DNA of 64,000 nt, taken from assembly GCF_016742135.1 (NCBI RefSeq), contig NZ_JACVCG010000003.1, forward strand, positions 369,148-433,147, given 5' to 3'. The position numbers and the translations under genes were made by a program. The stretch's first letter is position 1, and each line of letters starts with the position of its first letter. Below, piece by piece: positions 16,852-27,572 of this stretch. Origin of the DNA: Brevundimonas sp. Its GTDB lineage: Bacteria; Pseudomonadota; Alphaproteobacteria; Caulobacterales; Caulobacteraceae. The notes under the pieces were generated by a model. The model was given only the letters and a program-made list of their open reading frames with translations, was not told where the DNA came from and did no database searches.

Positions 16852-19032
16852 CTAGTTGACCGGGAAGCCGCGCACGCGCAGCAGGGCGGCGACATCCGGA
16901 TCGCGACCACGGAAGCGGCGATAGGCCTCGCCCCGGTCGGTGGTGTTGCCCTCGGCCAGAATGATCGCCTTGTACTTGCTGGCGATCTCCGGATTGAAGA
17001 CATCTCCCGACTCTTCGAAATAGGCCCAGGTGTCGGCGTCCATCACTTCCGACCACAGATAGCTGTAATAGCCCGCCGAATAGGCGTCCGAGGTGAACAG
17101 GTGATTGAACTGCGGCAGGCGGTGCCGCATCACGATCTCCTTCGGCATGCCAAAGCGTGCCAGGCTTTCCCGCTCGAAGGCATCGATGTCGGTCGGCGGA
17201 GTGGCGCGGGTGTGCAGGTCCATGTCGACCAGGGCCGACGACAGATAGCTGACCGTGGCATAGCCCTGGTTGAAGGTGGCGGCCGCCTCGATCTTGTCCA
17301 CCAGCTCCTGCGGCATGGGTTGGCCCGTTTCGACATGCTTCATGAAGCCGTCGAGGATCGGGCGCGACAGCACCCAGTGCTCGTGCACCTGGGATGGATA
17401 TTCCACATAGTCGCGCGGGGTCCCGCCCAGCGAGGGATAGGTCACCTTGTAGGACAGATAGTGCAGGGCGTGGCCGAACTCGTGGAACAGGGTCTCCGCG
17501 TCGTCCAGCGAGATCAGCAGCGGCTGGCCGGCCTCGGCCTTGATGAAGTTGTTGTTGTTCGAGACCAGCTGATTGCCGCCCCCGTCATAGGCCCAGCCCA
17601 GACGATAGCTGGTCATCCAGGCCCCCGACCGCTTGCCCGGGCGGGCAAAGTCGTCGGAATAGAACAGGCCGATGTGGCGGCCCGAAGCCTTGTCCTTGAC
17701 CTCGAACACTTCGACGTCCGGATGGAACACCGGCACCGATCCGGCGGGCACCGGGGTGAAGGTGTAACCATACAGGCGCTCGGCCATATAGAAGGCGCCA
17801 CGCTTGACCGCGTTCAGTTCGAAATAGGGCTTCAGCTCGTTCTGATCGAGGTCGTACTTCTGCTTCCGGACCTTCTCCGCATAGTAGAGATAGTCCCAGG
17901 GCTCGATGTCGTGACCCGCGATGGCGCGCATGTCGGCGACCTCTTCGGTGACGCGCGCCTTGGCCGGCTCCCAGACCCGCATCATCAGGTCCATGGCCGC
18001 CTCGGGCGTCTTGGCCATGGTGTCCTGCATGCGCCACTCGGCATGGTGGGCATAGCCCAGCAGGCGGGCGCGCTCGGCCCGCAGCTTCACGATCTCGGCG
18101 ATGGTAGCGTTGGTGTCGTTGGCGTCGCCATTGTCCCCGCGGTTGACGAATTTCCGCCAGACCACCTCGCGCATGGCGCGGTCATCGGCAAAGCTCAGAT
18201 AGGGATCGACGCTGGAGCGGGTGTTGACGATCGCCCAGCCCGCGATGTTCCGCTCGCGGGCGGCGGCCGCCGCCGCCGCCTTGTTCGACGCCGGAAGGCC
18301 TGCGGTCTGGGACTCGTCGGTCAGCACCGTCCAGGTGTTCTCATCGGCGACAACCTTCTGACCAAAGCTGGTGAAGGCGCTGGACAGGGCCGTGTTGATG
18401 CGGCCCAGCTCGGCCTTGCCGGCAGCATCCAGCGCGGCCCCGTTGCGGACGAAGCTGTCGCGGCTGCGCTCGGCCAGTCGGGTCTGTTCGGCGTTCAGGC
18501 CTGCGGCGCGGGCACCGTCGGCCACGGCCTTGATGCGGGCGAACAGTTTGGCGTTGAAGGTGGTTTCGTCACTGGCGGCCGACAGCAGGGGCGACACCTC
18601 GCGCTGCACGGCCTGATAGTCGGCTGAGCCGATGTTGGAGGTCATGACGCCGAACAGGCTGAGCGCGCGGCCCAGCGGCTCTCCGGCCATCTGCATGGCC
18701 ACCATGGTGTTGGCGAAGGTGGGCGGCTCGGGGTTGTCGGCAATGGCGTTTATCTCGGCCCGTTGCAGCTCGATGCCCTCGATGATGGCAGCCTTGAGCT
18801 TCTCGGCGGTCACGGACGGCCAGGGCGGCACGCCTTCATAGGGGCCGGTCCACGGCTGCAGCAGTTCCGCACGCGGAGTCTGCTGCGGCAGGACGGCGCG
18901 TGCGATGGCGGCGTCACGGGCCAAGGCCTCGGGGCTCAGGCCGGTGGCGGCTGCGCCACCCATGCCCATACCGGCACAGCCGGAAAGGGCGAAAAGGCTG
19001 CCTCCGGCAACGAGAAGCTGGCGTCTGTCCAT
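16852..19032 (-). CDS. M3 family zinc metallopeptidase (peptidyl-dipeptidase Dcp-like), predicted lipoprotein
   Basis: 726 residues. The N-terminus is a lipoprotein signal with a lipobox ending in ALSGCAG, preceded by DRRQLL, so the mature enzyme is likely membrane-tethered in the periplasm; E. coli Dcp is not lipidated. The catalytic zinc site HEFGHALH follows LISLDDAETL, with the second-half ligands in the conserved region GGTPRDYVEYPSQVHEHW. The family removes C-terminal dipeptides from short peptides. The C-terminal SDAYSAGYYSYLWSEVMDAD is the typical M3 end motif. It stands alone, terminated by the hairpin downstream. Confidence 0.92.
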   Translation of the reverse strand: MDRRQLLVAGGSLFALSGCAGMGMGGAAATGLSPEALARDAAIARAVLPQQTPRAELLQPWTGPYEGVPPWPSVTAEKLKAAIIEGIELQRAEINAIADNPEPPTFANTMVAMQMAGEPLGRALSLFGVMTSNIGSADYQAVQREVSPLLSAASDETTFNAKLFARIKAVADGARAAGLNAEQTRLAERSRDSFVRNGAALDAAGKAELGRINTALSSAFTSFGQKVVADENTWTVLTDESQTAGLPASNKAAAAAAARERNIAGWAIVNTRSSVDPYLSFADDRAMREVVWRKFVNRGDNGDANDTNATIAEIVKLRAERARLLGYAHHAEWRMQDTMAKTPEAAMDLMMRVWEPAKARVTEEVADMRAIAGHDIEPWDYLYYAEKVRKQKYDLDQNELKPYFELNAVKRGAFYMAERLYGYTFTPVPAGSVPVFHPDVEVFEVKDKASGRHIGLFYSDDFARPGKRSGAWMTSYRLGWAYDGGGNQLVSNNNNFIKAEAGQPLLISLDDAETLFHEFGHALHYLSYKVTYPSLGGTPRDYVEYPSQVHEHWVLSRPILDGFMKHVETGQPMPQELVDKIEAAATFNQGYATVSYLSSALVDMDLHTRATPPTDIDAFERESLARFGMPKEIVMRHRLPQFNHLFTSDAYSAGYYSYLWSEVMDADTWAYFEESGDVFNPEIASKYKAIILAEGNTTDRGEAYRRFRGRDPDVAALLRVRGFPVN

Positions 19033-19212
19033 GAAATGGCTCCCTTGAATTGTGTCGCGATACCCTAGGCTACCGCGGGCCCGGCGTCACATGAACGCCG
19101 TGTAATGGCTTTCGAAGTCGTCTTCCGCACAAAGACTTGCATCAGGTCCGGGGGCGGGGGCAAGAGGAACGTCCGCGGGCCTGCCCGTTATCGCCAGGAC
19201 AGAGGGGCCGGG

Positions 19213-20076
19213 ATGGCCATAGGGGTGTTTGATTCCGGGGTCGGGGGGCTGACGATCCACCGCACGCTCACGCGGCGCTTTCCCGGACGGGATTTCCTCT
19301 ATCTGGCCGATCAGAAGCACGCCCCCTACGGCGGCCGGGCGGGGGAAGAGATCGTCGATTTGACCCGGGCGGGCTGTGAACGGCTGTTCGCCGAGGGGGC
19401 CTCGGTGGTCGTGCTGGCCTGCAACACCGCCTCGGCCATCGCGCTTCGCCGCCTGCAGCAGACCTGGGTGCCCGAAGCCGCGCGCACCTTTGGCCGGTCG
19501 GTCAATGTGCTGGGCATCATCGTTCCGACCATAGAGGCCGCCACCGGCCTGCCCTGGACCTATGCCCGCGAAACGGACGACCGGTTCCGCGACGAACGCA
19601 AGTCGGCGGTCGAGGTTCTGGGCCTGTTCTGCACCCAGGCCACGGCCAACAGCCGCGTCTATGAGATCGAGATCGACAAGCGGCGCGAGGACCTGGCTGT
19701 CTTCACCGAACCTTGCCCGGGCCTCGCCGGCCAGATCGAGACGGGTGTCGACGAGGATGAACTGCGAACCACGGTGCGCGACCATGTCGAGGCCCTGCGC
19801 CGCCGCATCGGGCGCTGGCCGGACAAGGTCATCCTGGGCTGCACCCATTACGGCATCGTCGCCCATCTGTTCGCCGAGGCCCTGCCAGAAGGCACGCCGG
19901 TCATCGGCCAGCCCGACGCCGTCGCCGATGCGCTGGAGCGCTATTTCACCCGCCATCCCGAATATGCGCTGGGGGATCAGGGGCGGTTGCGCTTCCTGAC
20001 CACCGGCTCACCCGGCGGCCAGAGCGAGCGGGTCGAACGCTTCTGGGGTGAACCCCTGACCTTCGAGAAGGCCTGA
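19213..20076 (+). CDS. murI: Glutamate racemase
   Basis: 287 residues from the ATG giving MAIGVFDSGVGGLTIHRTL, the family N-terminus; the frame is open upstream for 36 codons without conservation. It makes D-glutamate for peptidoglycan. The two catalytic cysteines are in VVLACNTASA (C70) and ILGCTHYGIV (about residue 210); Asp7-Ser8 and APYGGR are substrate-binding. The next gene starts two bases after the stop, so the two are probably co-transcribed. Confidence 0.96.
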   Translation: MAIGVFDSGVGGLTIHRTLTRRFPGRDFLYLADQKHAPYGGRAGEEIVDLTRAGCERLFAEGASVVVLACNTASAIALRRLQQTWVPEAARTFGRSVNVLGIIVPTIEAATGLPWTYARETDDRFRDERKSAVEVLGLFCTQATANSRVYEIEIDKRREDLAVFTEPCPGLAGQIETGVDEDELRTTVRDHVEALRRRIGRWPDKVILGCTHYGIVAHLFAEALPEGTPVIGQPDAVADALERYFTRHPEYALGDQGRLRFLTTGSPGGQSERVERFWGEPLTFEKA

Positions 20077-20078
20077 TC

Positions 20079-20606
20079 ATGCGTATTCTGATTTTTGTCG
20101 TCGCCCTCGCCCTTGCAGGGCTGGTGACGTCTCCCGTGGCGGCGGAGGTCATTTCGCGGAGCGAGAATGCCTTCACCCTGAAGTTCGAGGGGACGACCCG
20201 CCTTGACCCGACCGAAGTGGCAGACGCCTTCTCGGAGGTCGAACAGTGGTGGGACCCGGCGCACAGTTACACCGGTGATGCGGCAAACCTCAGCCTCGCT
20301 CTCGAAACCGGCGGCTGCTGGTGCGAGGTCATGCCGGATGGCTCCCGCTTCGACCACGGCCGGGTCGAGTCGGTGGCCTTGGGTGAGCTCCGCCTTCACG
20401 CGCCTTTCGGTCCGCTGCGGGCCATGGCCACACGGGCCGATCTGGTCGTGACCTACGCCTTGGTCAACGGTGTCGTGCGGACGACCTGGACCTTTGTGGT
20501 GGAGGGGCCCGGTGTGGGGGCCATGGCCGATCCGGTTGACGGGGTTATGGGCGGCGGCTTCACACGCTGGACCGCCCATATGGACGCCCGCGCCTCCGCT
20601 CTCTGA
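20079..20606 (+). CDS. Exported SRPBCC/START-like (polyketide cyclase fold) protein
   Basis: 175 residues with a Sec signal (RILIFVVALALAGLVTSPVAA). The mature part has features of the SRPBCC lipid-binding fold: PTEVADAFSEVEQWWDPAHS, YTGDAANLSLAL, then GGCWCEVMPDG and a C-terminal helix region. Members usually bind hydrophobic ligands or act as uncharacterised ATPase-activator-like domains; a secreted version is less usual. It follows murI by two bases and ends exactly where the convergent ahpD ends. Confidence 0.72.
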   Translation: MRILIFVVALALAGLVTSPVAAEVISRSENAFTLKFEGTTRLDPTEVADAFSEVEQWWDPAHSYTGDAANLSLALETGGCWCEVMPDGSRFDHGRVESVALGELRLHAPFGPLRAMATRADLVVTYALVNGVVRTTWTFVVEGPGVGAMADPVDGVMGGGFTRWTAHMDARASAL

Positions 20607-21140
20607 TCAGGCGTTCAGCGCCTCGGCGGAGGCGACCACGCGGCTGGCCGCATGCACGACAGCACCAATGCGCAGGGCAGCCTGAACCTGGGGGGCGGTA
20701 AAGCCGTGCTGGCGCAGGGGCCCCTCATGGGCATCGATACAGGCCCCGCAGCCGTTGATGGCCGACACCGCCGTGCACCACAGCTCGAAGTCCATCTTGT
20801 CGACGCCCGGATTGGCGATGACGTTCATCCGCAGGCGCGCCGGCAGGGTCCCGTACTCCTTGTTCTTCATCAGGTGCAGGGACCGGTAGTAGATGTTGTT
20901 CATCCCCATGATGGCCGCCGCCGCGCGCGCAGCATTGAGCGCCTCGGGCGACAGCTTGTCGGCTGCGGCCGCTTCGATGGTGCGGACGACGGGCACAGTG
21001 CCCACGGCATGGGCCGAGGCCAGGAAACAGCCCCACTTCTGCTGGTCGTTCAGCACCGTCTCGCTGGCCAGCGAGCTGAGGTTCAGCGAGATATCCTTGG
21101 CATAGGCCGGGATCAGATCGCGCAGGGCGTCGAGGGACAT
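20607..21140 (-). CDS. ahpD: Alkyl hydroperoxide reductase AhpD (carboxymuconolactone decarboxylase fold)
   Basis: 177 residues from the ATG giving [20 protein letters not shown]. The catalytic CGAC pair with the proton-relay His is in [11 protein letters not shown]. AhpD regenerates AhpC, taking electrons from lipoamide/dihydrolipoyl dehydrogenase systems as known in mycobacteria. It lies downstream of ahpC on the same strand with 141 bases between, including a strong inverted repeat. There is no ahpF in the window, consistent with AhpD being the reductant of AhpC here. Confidence 0.95.
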   Translation of the reverse strand: MSLDALRDLIPAYAKDISLNLSSLASETVLNDQQKWGCFLASAHAVGTVPVVRTIEAAAADKLSPEALNAARAAAAIMGMNNIYYRSLHLMKNKEYGTLPARLRMNVIANPGVDKMDFELWCTAVSAINGCGACIDAHEGPLRQHGFTAPQVQAALRIGAVVHAASRVVASAEALNA

Positions 21141-21228
21141 TGTTGAGGTTTCCCTTCGGGAAGTGGCTAACGCTCGCAACGCGGTTGCTCGCTGCTTGAG
21201 CCACGGGAGAGTGTGTAGGAAGGCGCAA

Positions 21229-21267
21229 CGAGTGATGGGCGACGAAGGTCTCGCCACTCATCACTCG
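21229..21267 (-). repeat. Inverted repeat between ahpC and ahpD
   Basis: CGAGTGATG (21229-21237) pairs with CATCACTCG (21259-21267), and inside it GGCGA pairs with TCGCC, with a 3-base bulge on one side. The hairpin lies in the ahpC-ahpD leader and is not followed by a T run, so mRNA processing, stabilisation or partial attenuation is more likely than strong termination. Confidence 0.6.
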
Positions 21268-21281
21268 CCACACGTCACTGC

Positions 21282-21836
21282 TTACGCCGCCAGCGTCTCG
21301 CCGCCGACCGGGCGGTTGCAGGCGCACAGTTCGTCGGTCTGCAGGGCGTCGACGACACGCAGGGTGTCGGCCGGGGCGCGGCCCACGTTCAGATTGGTCA
21401 CATAGACGTGCTGGACGACGTTGTGCGGATCGACGACGAAGGTGGCACGCAGGGCGACGCCTTCTTCCTCGTTCAGAATGCCCAGCTCGCGGGCGAACTT
21501 GCCGCCGTTGTCGGCAAACTGCCAAATCGGCAGCTTGTTCAGGTCGGCGTGGTCGCGGCGCCAGGCCAGCTTGACGAACTCATTGTCGGTCGAGCCGCCG
21601 AGCACGACGGTGTCACGGTCCTCAAAATCGCGGGCCAGGGAGGCGAACTCGGCGATTTCGGTCGGGCAGACGAAGGTGAAGTCCTTCGGATAGAAGAAGA
21701 TGACCTTCCACTTGCCTTCAAAGCTGGTCTCGGTGATCGGCTCGAATGCCGAGACGCCGTTCTCTTCGTGGCTGTTGAAGCCGGGCTTCACACCGATGAT
21801 TTTGAATGCAGGCAGTTTTTCGCCGACGCCGAGCAT
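21282..21836 (-). CDS. ahpC: Peroxiredoxin AhpC
   Basis: 184 residues; reduces H2O2, organic peroxides and peroxynitrite. Peroxidatic Cys57 sits in FTFVCPTEI and the C-terminal CAC (C171, C173) supplies the resolving cysteine, an arrangement seen in AhpD-coupled AhpC proteins. FFYPKDF and STDNEFVKLAWRR are conserved. AAGGAG precedes the ATG. It is transcribed divergently from oxyR; the 175-base region between them holds a regular operator-like array, so peroxide control through OxyR is a reasonable inference. Confidence 0.96.
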   Translation of the reverse strand: MLGVGEKLPAFKIIGVKPGFNSHEENGVSAFEPITETSFEGKWKVIFFYPKDFTFVCPTEIAEFASLARDFEDRDTVVLGGSTDNEFVKLAWRRDHADLNKLPIWQFADNGGKFARELGILNEEEGVALRATFVVDPHNVVQHVYVTNLNVGRAPADTLRVVDALQTDELCACNRPVGGETLAA

Positions 21837-21941
21837 GGGCTCTCCTTGGGATCAGGGATGAAAGAATATATCGCGTGCCGGGGGGAGCCGACCGCATGGG
21901 CGGGACTTGGGGGTTTCCGCCCCGGAAGTCAAATCAATCCT

Positions 21942-21974
21942 TTCGCATTCGCGAATAGATTTCGCTTATGCGAA
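21942..21974. promoter_or_regulatory. Four-half-site OxyR/LysR-type operator between ahpC and oxyR
   Basis: TTCGC-ATTC-GCGAA (21942-21955) and TTCGC-TTAT-GCGAA (21961-21974) are two tandem dyads. Half-sites begin at 21942, 21951, 21961 and 21970, i.e. every 9-10 bases, one per helical turn on one DNA face. That is the geometry of an OxyR tetramer contacting four successive major grooves, although the half-site sequence differs from the E. coli ATAG element. It is 37 bases from the oxyR start and 105 from the ahpC start. Confidence 0.7.
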
Positions 21975-22011
21975 GGGGTAGGGTGGTGGCCCCATTGCCG
22001 GAGGTCCCTGC

Positions 22012-22899
22012 GTGCTGCCCACCCTGCGCCAGTTGCAGTATCTGAAGCTCCTCGCCGAGCATGCCTCATTCAGCCGCGCGGCCGAGGCCGCCCATGTCAG
22101 CCAGCCGGCGCTGAGCTCGGGCGTGCAGGAGCTGGAGCGTATTCTGGGGGCCGCCGTCGTCGAGCGCACCCGGGGCCGGGTGCAGCTGACTGCCGTGGGG
22201 GCCGAGGCCGTGCGCCGGGCCGAGGATGTTCTGGCCCGGACCGAAGATCTGGTCGAGGCGGCCCGCAATGCGGGCAAACCTCTGTCGGGACGGTTTCGCC
22301 TGGGGGTGATCCCGACGGTCGCCCCCTTTCTGCTCCCGGCCAAGCTGCCGGGGTTGAAGGCCGCCTATCCGGCGCTTCGCCTGTTCATCCGTGAGGATCT
22401 GACCCCGCGGCTGGTGGCCGGTCTGAAAGCCGGACAGCTGGACGCCGCCGTCATCGCCCTGCCTTACGGTGCCCCGGGGATCGATCATGCCCGCATCGGC
22501 GATGACGAGATTCTGGCCGCCGCTCCCGTCGGCCACCGCCTGGCGGGCACCGGGCCGATCCCGCCGGGATCGCTCCGTGCCGATGACCTGATCCTGCTGG
22601 AAGACGGCCACTGTCTGCGTGATCAGGCCCTGGCGGCCTTCGATATCGAGGCGCCCCGCGGCGAGGACGTCTTTGCCGCGACCTCCCTGCATACGCTGGT
22701 GCAGATGGTCTCCTCGGGGCTGGGGGTCAGCTTCCTGCCCGAAATGGCCGTGCGCGCCGGCCTCGCCGACGATCCCGGCGTCGTCGTGCGCCCGATTAGC
22801 GCCGATGCCCCCCGGCGCGAGATTGTAGTCGCCTGGCGTACCGGCTCCAGCCGCGCCGCCGAGGCCCGCCTGCTGGCCGAAGCCCTCAAGCTGGACTGA
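22012..22899 (+). CDS. oxyR: LysR-family peroxide sensor OxyR with a single cysteine
   Basis: 295 residues from a GTG with GGAGG ten bases upstream. N-terminal winged HTH: LRQLQYLKLLAEHASFSRAA then HVSQPALSSGVQELE. The effector domain contains the OxyR signature LEDGHCLRDQAL with Cys201, equivalent to peroxide-sensing Cys199 of E. coli. The position of resolving Cys208 is Phe210 here, and the whole protein has no other Cys. ATSLHTLVQMVSSGLGVSFLP is conserved. Identity is supported by divergence from ahpC. Sensing must therefore work without the usual intramolecular disulfide (sulfenate, mixed disulfide or intersubunit disulfide). Confidence 0.9.
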   Translation: MLPTLRQLQYLKLLAEHASFSRAAEAAHVSQPALSSGVQELERILGAAVVERTRGRVQLTAVGAEAVRRAEDVLARTEDLVEAARNAGKPLSGRFRLGVIPTVAPFLLPAKLPGLKAAYPALRLFIREDLTPRLVAGLKAGQLDAAVIALPYGAPGIDHARIGDDEILAAAPVGHRLAGTGPIPPGSLRADDLILLEDGHCLRDQALAAFDIEAPRGEDVFAATSLHTLVQMVSSGLGVSFLPEMAVRAGLADDPGVVVRPISADAPRREIVVAWRTGSSRAAEARLLAEALKLD

Positions 22900-22993
22900 T
22901 GCCGCCCCCTTCATTGCTGAAAATACACTAGGGGGCCGTCGAAAGTCGGGGCATGGGACGGATCAGCTCATCCCCATAACCCCGATCCGTGAC

Positions 22994-23524
22994 ATGAACC
23001 GCTCCCTTGCCGCCGCTGCCGCCCTCATGGCCCTTGCGATCACGCCCGCCTGTGCCCCGGTGGTCGAGGGCGGGCCGCCGCTCGCCCTGCCGCCCGGTCT
23101 GGTCGAGACGGCCTCGATCGGCACAATCACCCTGTCCACCGGCTGGTTGCGGGCCGAGGACGATGTGGGCGATACCTTCATCGAGGAGATCGGCGAGGAG
23201 ATGCGCACCTGCGCCTACGGCACCTGGCCGCTCGACCTGCGGCTGCACATCGAGGAGCTGGATCGCGAGGGGCGACTGACCATGGCCGTCCGGGGTCGGG
23301 GCAGCCACTATGCCCGCGGCGTCGCCGAACTGGTCGACCCGCGCTCGGGCACGGTGGTCGGTCGCTATCCGCTGGAAGTCGAGGTCGACGCCGGCGGACG
23401 CGTCGCCGGCATCTTCGGCGACCGCCAGATGATCGTCGCCGAGGCCTTCGGTCGCGCCCTGTGCGACGCCGCCTTTGCCCGCAATCCCCGCCGCCCGGGG
23501 CCGCACAACGCGACCCCGAATTGA
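22994..23524 (+). CDS. Predicted lipoprotein of unknown function, first of a tandem pair
   Basis: 176 residues with a hydrophobic signal and a Cys at TPACAP as likely lipobox. The mature part has GLVETASIGTITLSTGWLRA, a TCAYGTWPLDLRLHIEELD segment, and near the C-terminus VVGRYPLEVEVDAGGR followed by AFGRALCDAAFA. The downstream gene shares this plan (VIGRYPLSAQ, LGAQLCREAFA), so the two are diverged paralogues. Stop and next start overlap by one base (TGATG), implying translational coupling. No named family recognised. Confidence 0.75.
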   Translation: MNRSLAAAAALMALAITPACAPVVEGGPPLALPPGLVETASIGTITLSTGWLRAEDDVGDTFIEEIGEEMRTCAYGTWPLDLRLHIEELDREGRLTMAVRGRGSHYARGVAELVDPRSGTVVGRYPLEVEVDAGGRVAGIFGDRQMIVAEAFGRALCDAAFARNPRRPGPHNATPN

Positions 23525-24000
23525 TGCGCGCCCTGCTTTCCTGCCTTGTTGCTGCCGCCCTGCTGGCGGGCTGTTCGACGGATTTCTGGGATATGGACCC
23601 CGAAATGCGGATTGCCCTTCCCCCCGGGCAGGCGACCGCGCTCCGGGTCGACCGAATCGAGATCCGCAGCAGTTACTACGACCCGCCGGATGCCTTCTCG
23701 GAAGCCTTCATCCCGGCTTTCCAGAGCCAGACCGACGCCTGCGCCCGGGGGCAGTCTCCCGTACGGGCCGTCGTCTTTATCCATGCTCTTGACCGGGGCG
23801 GTACCCTGCTGGATGACCAGGGACAGGCGCGCCTGTCCGGCAGCGTAGACCTGATCGACGCGCGCGGACGGGTCATCGGGCGCTATCCCCTTTCGGCGCA
23901 GATGCCCGGCCCGGCCGGCGATCTCGGCGAGCGACGCTCGGCGCTTGGGGAGGCGCTTGGTGCTCAGCTATGCCGCGAGGCCTTCGCTGCGGGGAGCTGA
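23524..24000 (+). CDS. Predicted lipoprotein of unknown function, second of a tandem pair
   Basis: 158 residues. Clear lipobox LLAGC at residues 14-18 after a hydrophobic signal. Shares with its upstream neighbour the order: a segment describing DRIEIRSSYYDPPDAF, a lone Cys in TDACARGQSP, then RAVVFIHALDRGG, DLIDARGRVIGRYPL and a terminal LGAQLCREAF. The two conserved Cys could form a disulfide in the envelope. The start is the ATG that overlaps the previous stop. A bidirectional terminator follows. Confidence 0.78.
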   Translation: MRALLSCLVAAALLAGCSTDFWDMDPEMRIALPPGQATALRVDRIEIRSSYYDPPDAFSEAFIPAFQSQTDACARGQSPVRAVVFIHALDRGGTLLDDQGQARLSGSVDLIDARGRVIGRYPLSAQMPGPAGDLGERRSALGEALGAQLCREAFAAGS

Positions 24001-24004
24001 GACG

Positions 24005-24033
24005 AAAAAAGGCCGGGACAGACCCCGGCCTTT
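24005..24033. terminator. Bidirectional intrinsic terminator between the lipoprotein pair and acnA
   Basis: GGCCGGG (24011-24017) pairs with CCCGGCC (24024-24030) around ACAGAC. A run of six A precedes it and TTT follows, so it can end transcription from both convergent sides. Confidence 0.82.
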
Positions 24034-24057
24034 CCCACCCTGATCCGACAGAGACCG

Positions 24058-26754
<2,697 letters not shown>

Positions 26755-26915
26755 GGAGAGCTTCCTCTGGCAAAGGCCGCCCGGACATCCGGTTGCGCGA
26801 TCGCGCGGCAGACGCAGGGGCACACAGGTCCCCGGCGCGCGCGGCGAAAGCCTGCTGCGGCAATCGCGGATATAGAGCGCGTCCGCGCGCGCGTCCACGT
26901 GTCCCTGCCGGCGTC

Positions 26916-27572
26916 ATGGACATTGAGAGCGGTTCGCAAACCGGCGGTGGGGCTGTGATCACCCTGGTCCTTGACGGCGTGTCGGTGTGGCGCGGCGAGC
27001 GGCGGCTGTTCGAGGGGCTGGACCTGACCGTCCGCCCCGGCGAGGCCGTGGCCCTGACGGGGGCCAATGGCGCGGGCAAAAGCAGCCTGCTGCGCGCCAT
27101 CGCGGGCCTGCTGACGCCTGAGGCCGGGATCGTCCGGTTCGAAAGGGACGGGCAGAATCTCGACCCCGAGGTCGCCCGCACCCGGCACCTGCACCTGATC
27201 GGCCATCAGGACGGATTCCGGTCGGGACGCACGGCGCGCGACGAGCTAGCCTTTCAGGTCGGATGGTGCGGGGGCGATACCGCGGCCCTCTCCGGTGCCG
27301 TGCAGGCGCTGGGGCTTGAGGGGCTCATGGATCTGGAGGTCCGGCGTCTCTCGGCCGGGCAGCGGCGTCGCCTCGCCCTGGCCCGTCTGCTGGCCGCGCC
27401 GCGTCCGGTCTGGCTGCTGGACGAGCCCCTGTCGCCGCTCGACGCCCGCTGGCGAGCCCGGCTCGGCCAACTGATGCAGGCGCATCTGGACGGCGGCGGA
27501 ATCCTTTTGGCGGCGGTCCACGACCCCCTTCCGATCCCCGCCTGCAGCTTCGCCGTGGGAGAGGTCGCATGA
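26916..27572 (+). CDS. ccmA: Haem exporter ATP-binding protein CcmA
   Basis: 218 residues from the ATG at 26916; the GTG at 26955 (giving MITLVLDGVSVWRG) is an equally plausible start with a Gly-rich binding site before it. ABC ATPase with Walker A GANGAGKSSLL, signature LSAGQRRRLALARLL, Walker B WLLDEPLSPLD and the H-loop AAVHDPLP. It powers release of holo-CcmE in system-I cytochrome c maturation. It overlaps ccmB by four bases and heads the ccmABCDG group. Confidence 0.93.
   Translation: MDIESGSQTGGGAVITLVLDGVSVWRGERRLFEGLDLTVRPGEAVALTGANGAGKSSLLRAIAGLLTPEAGIVRFERDGQNLDPEVARTRHLHLIGHQDGFRSGRTARDELAFQVGWCGGDTAALSGAVQALGLEGLMDLEVRRLSAGQRRRLALARLLAAPRPVWLLDEPLSPLDARWRARLGQLMQAHLDGGGILLAAVHDPLPIPACSFAVGEVA

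Noticed and set aside
19166..19189. GGAAC-N15-CGTT upstream of murI, like an EcfG general-stress promoter
   Set aside because: The EcfG spacing is 16-17; a chance match is likely in GC-rich DNA.
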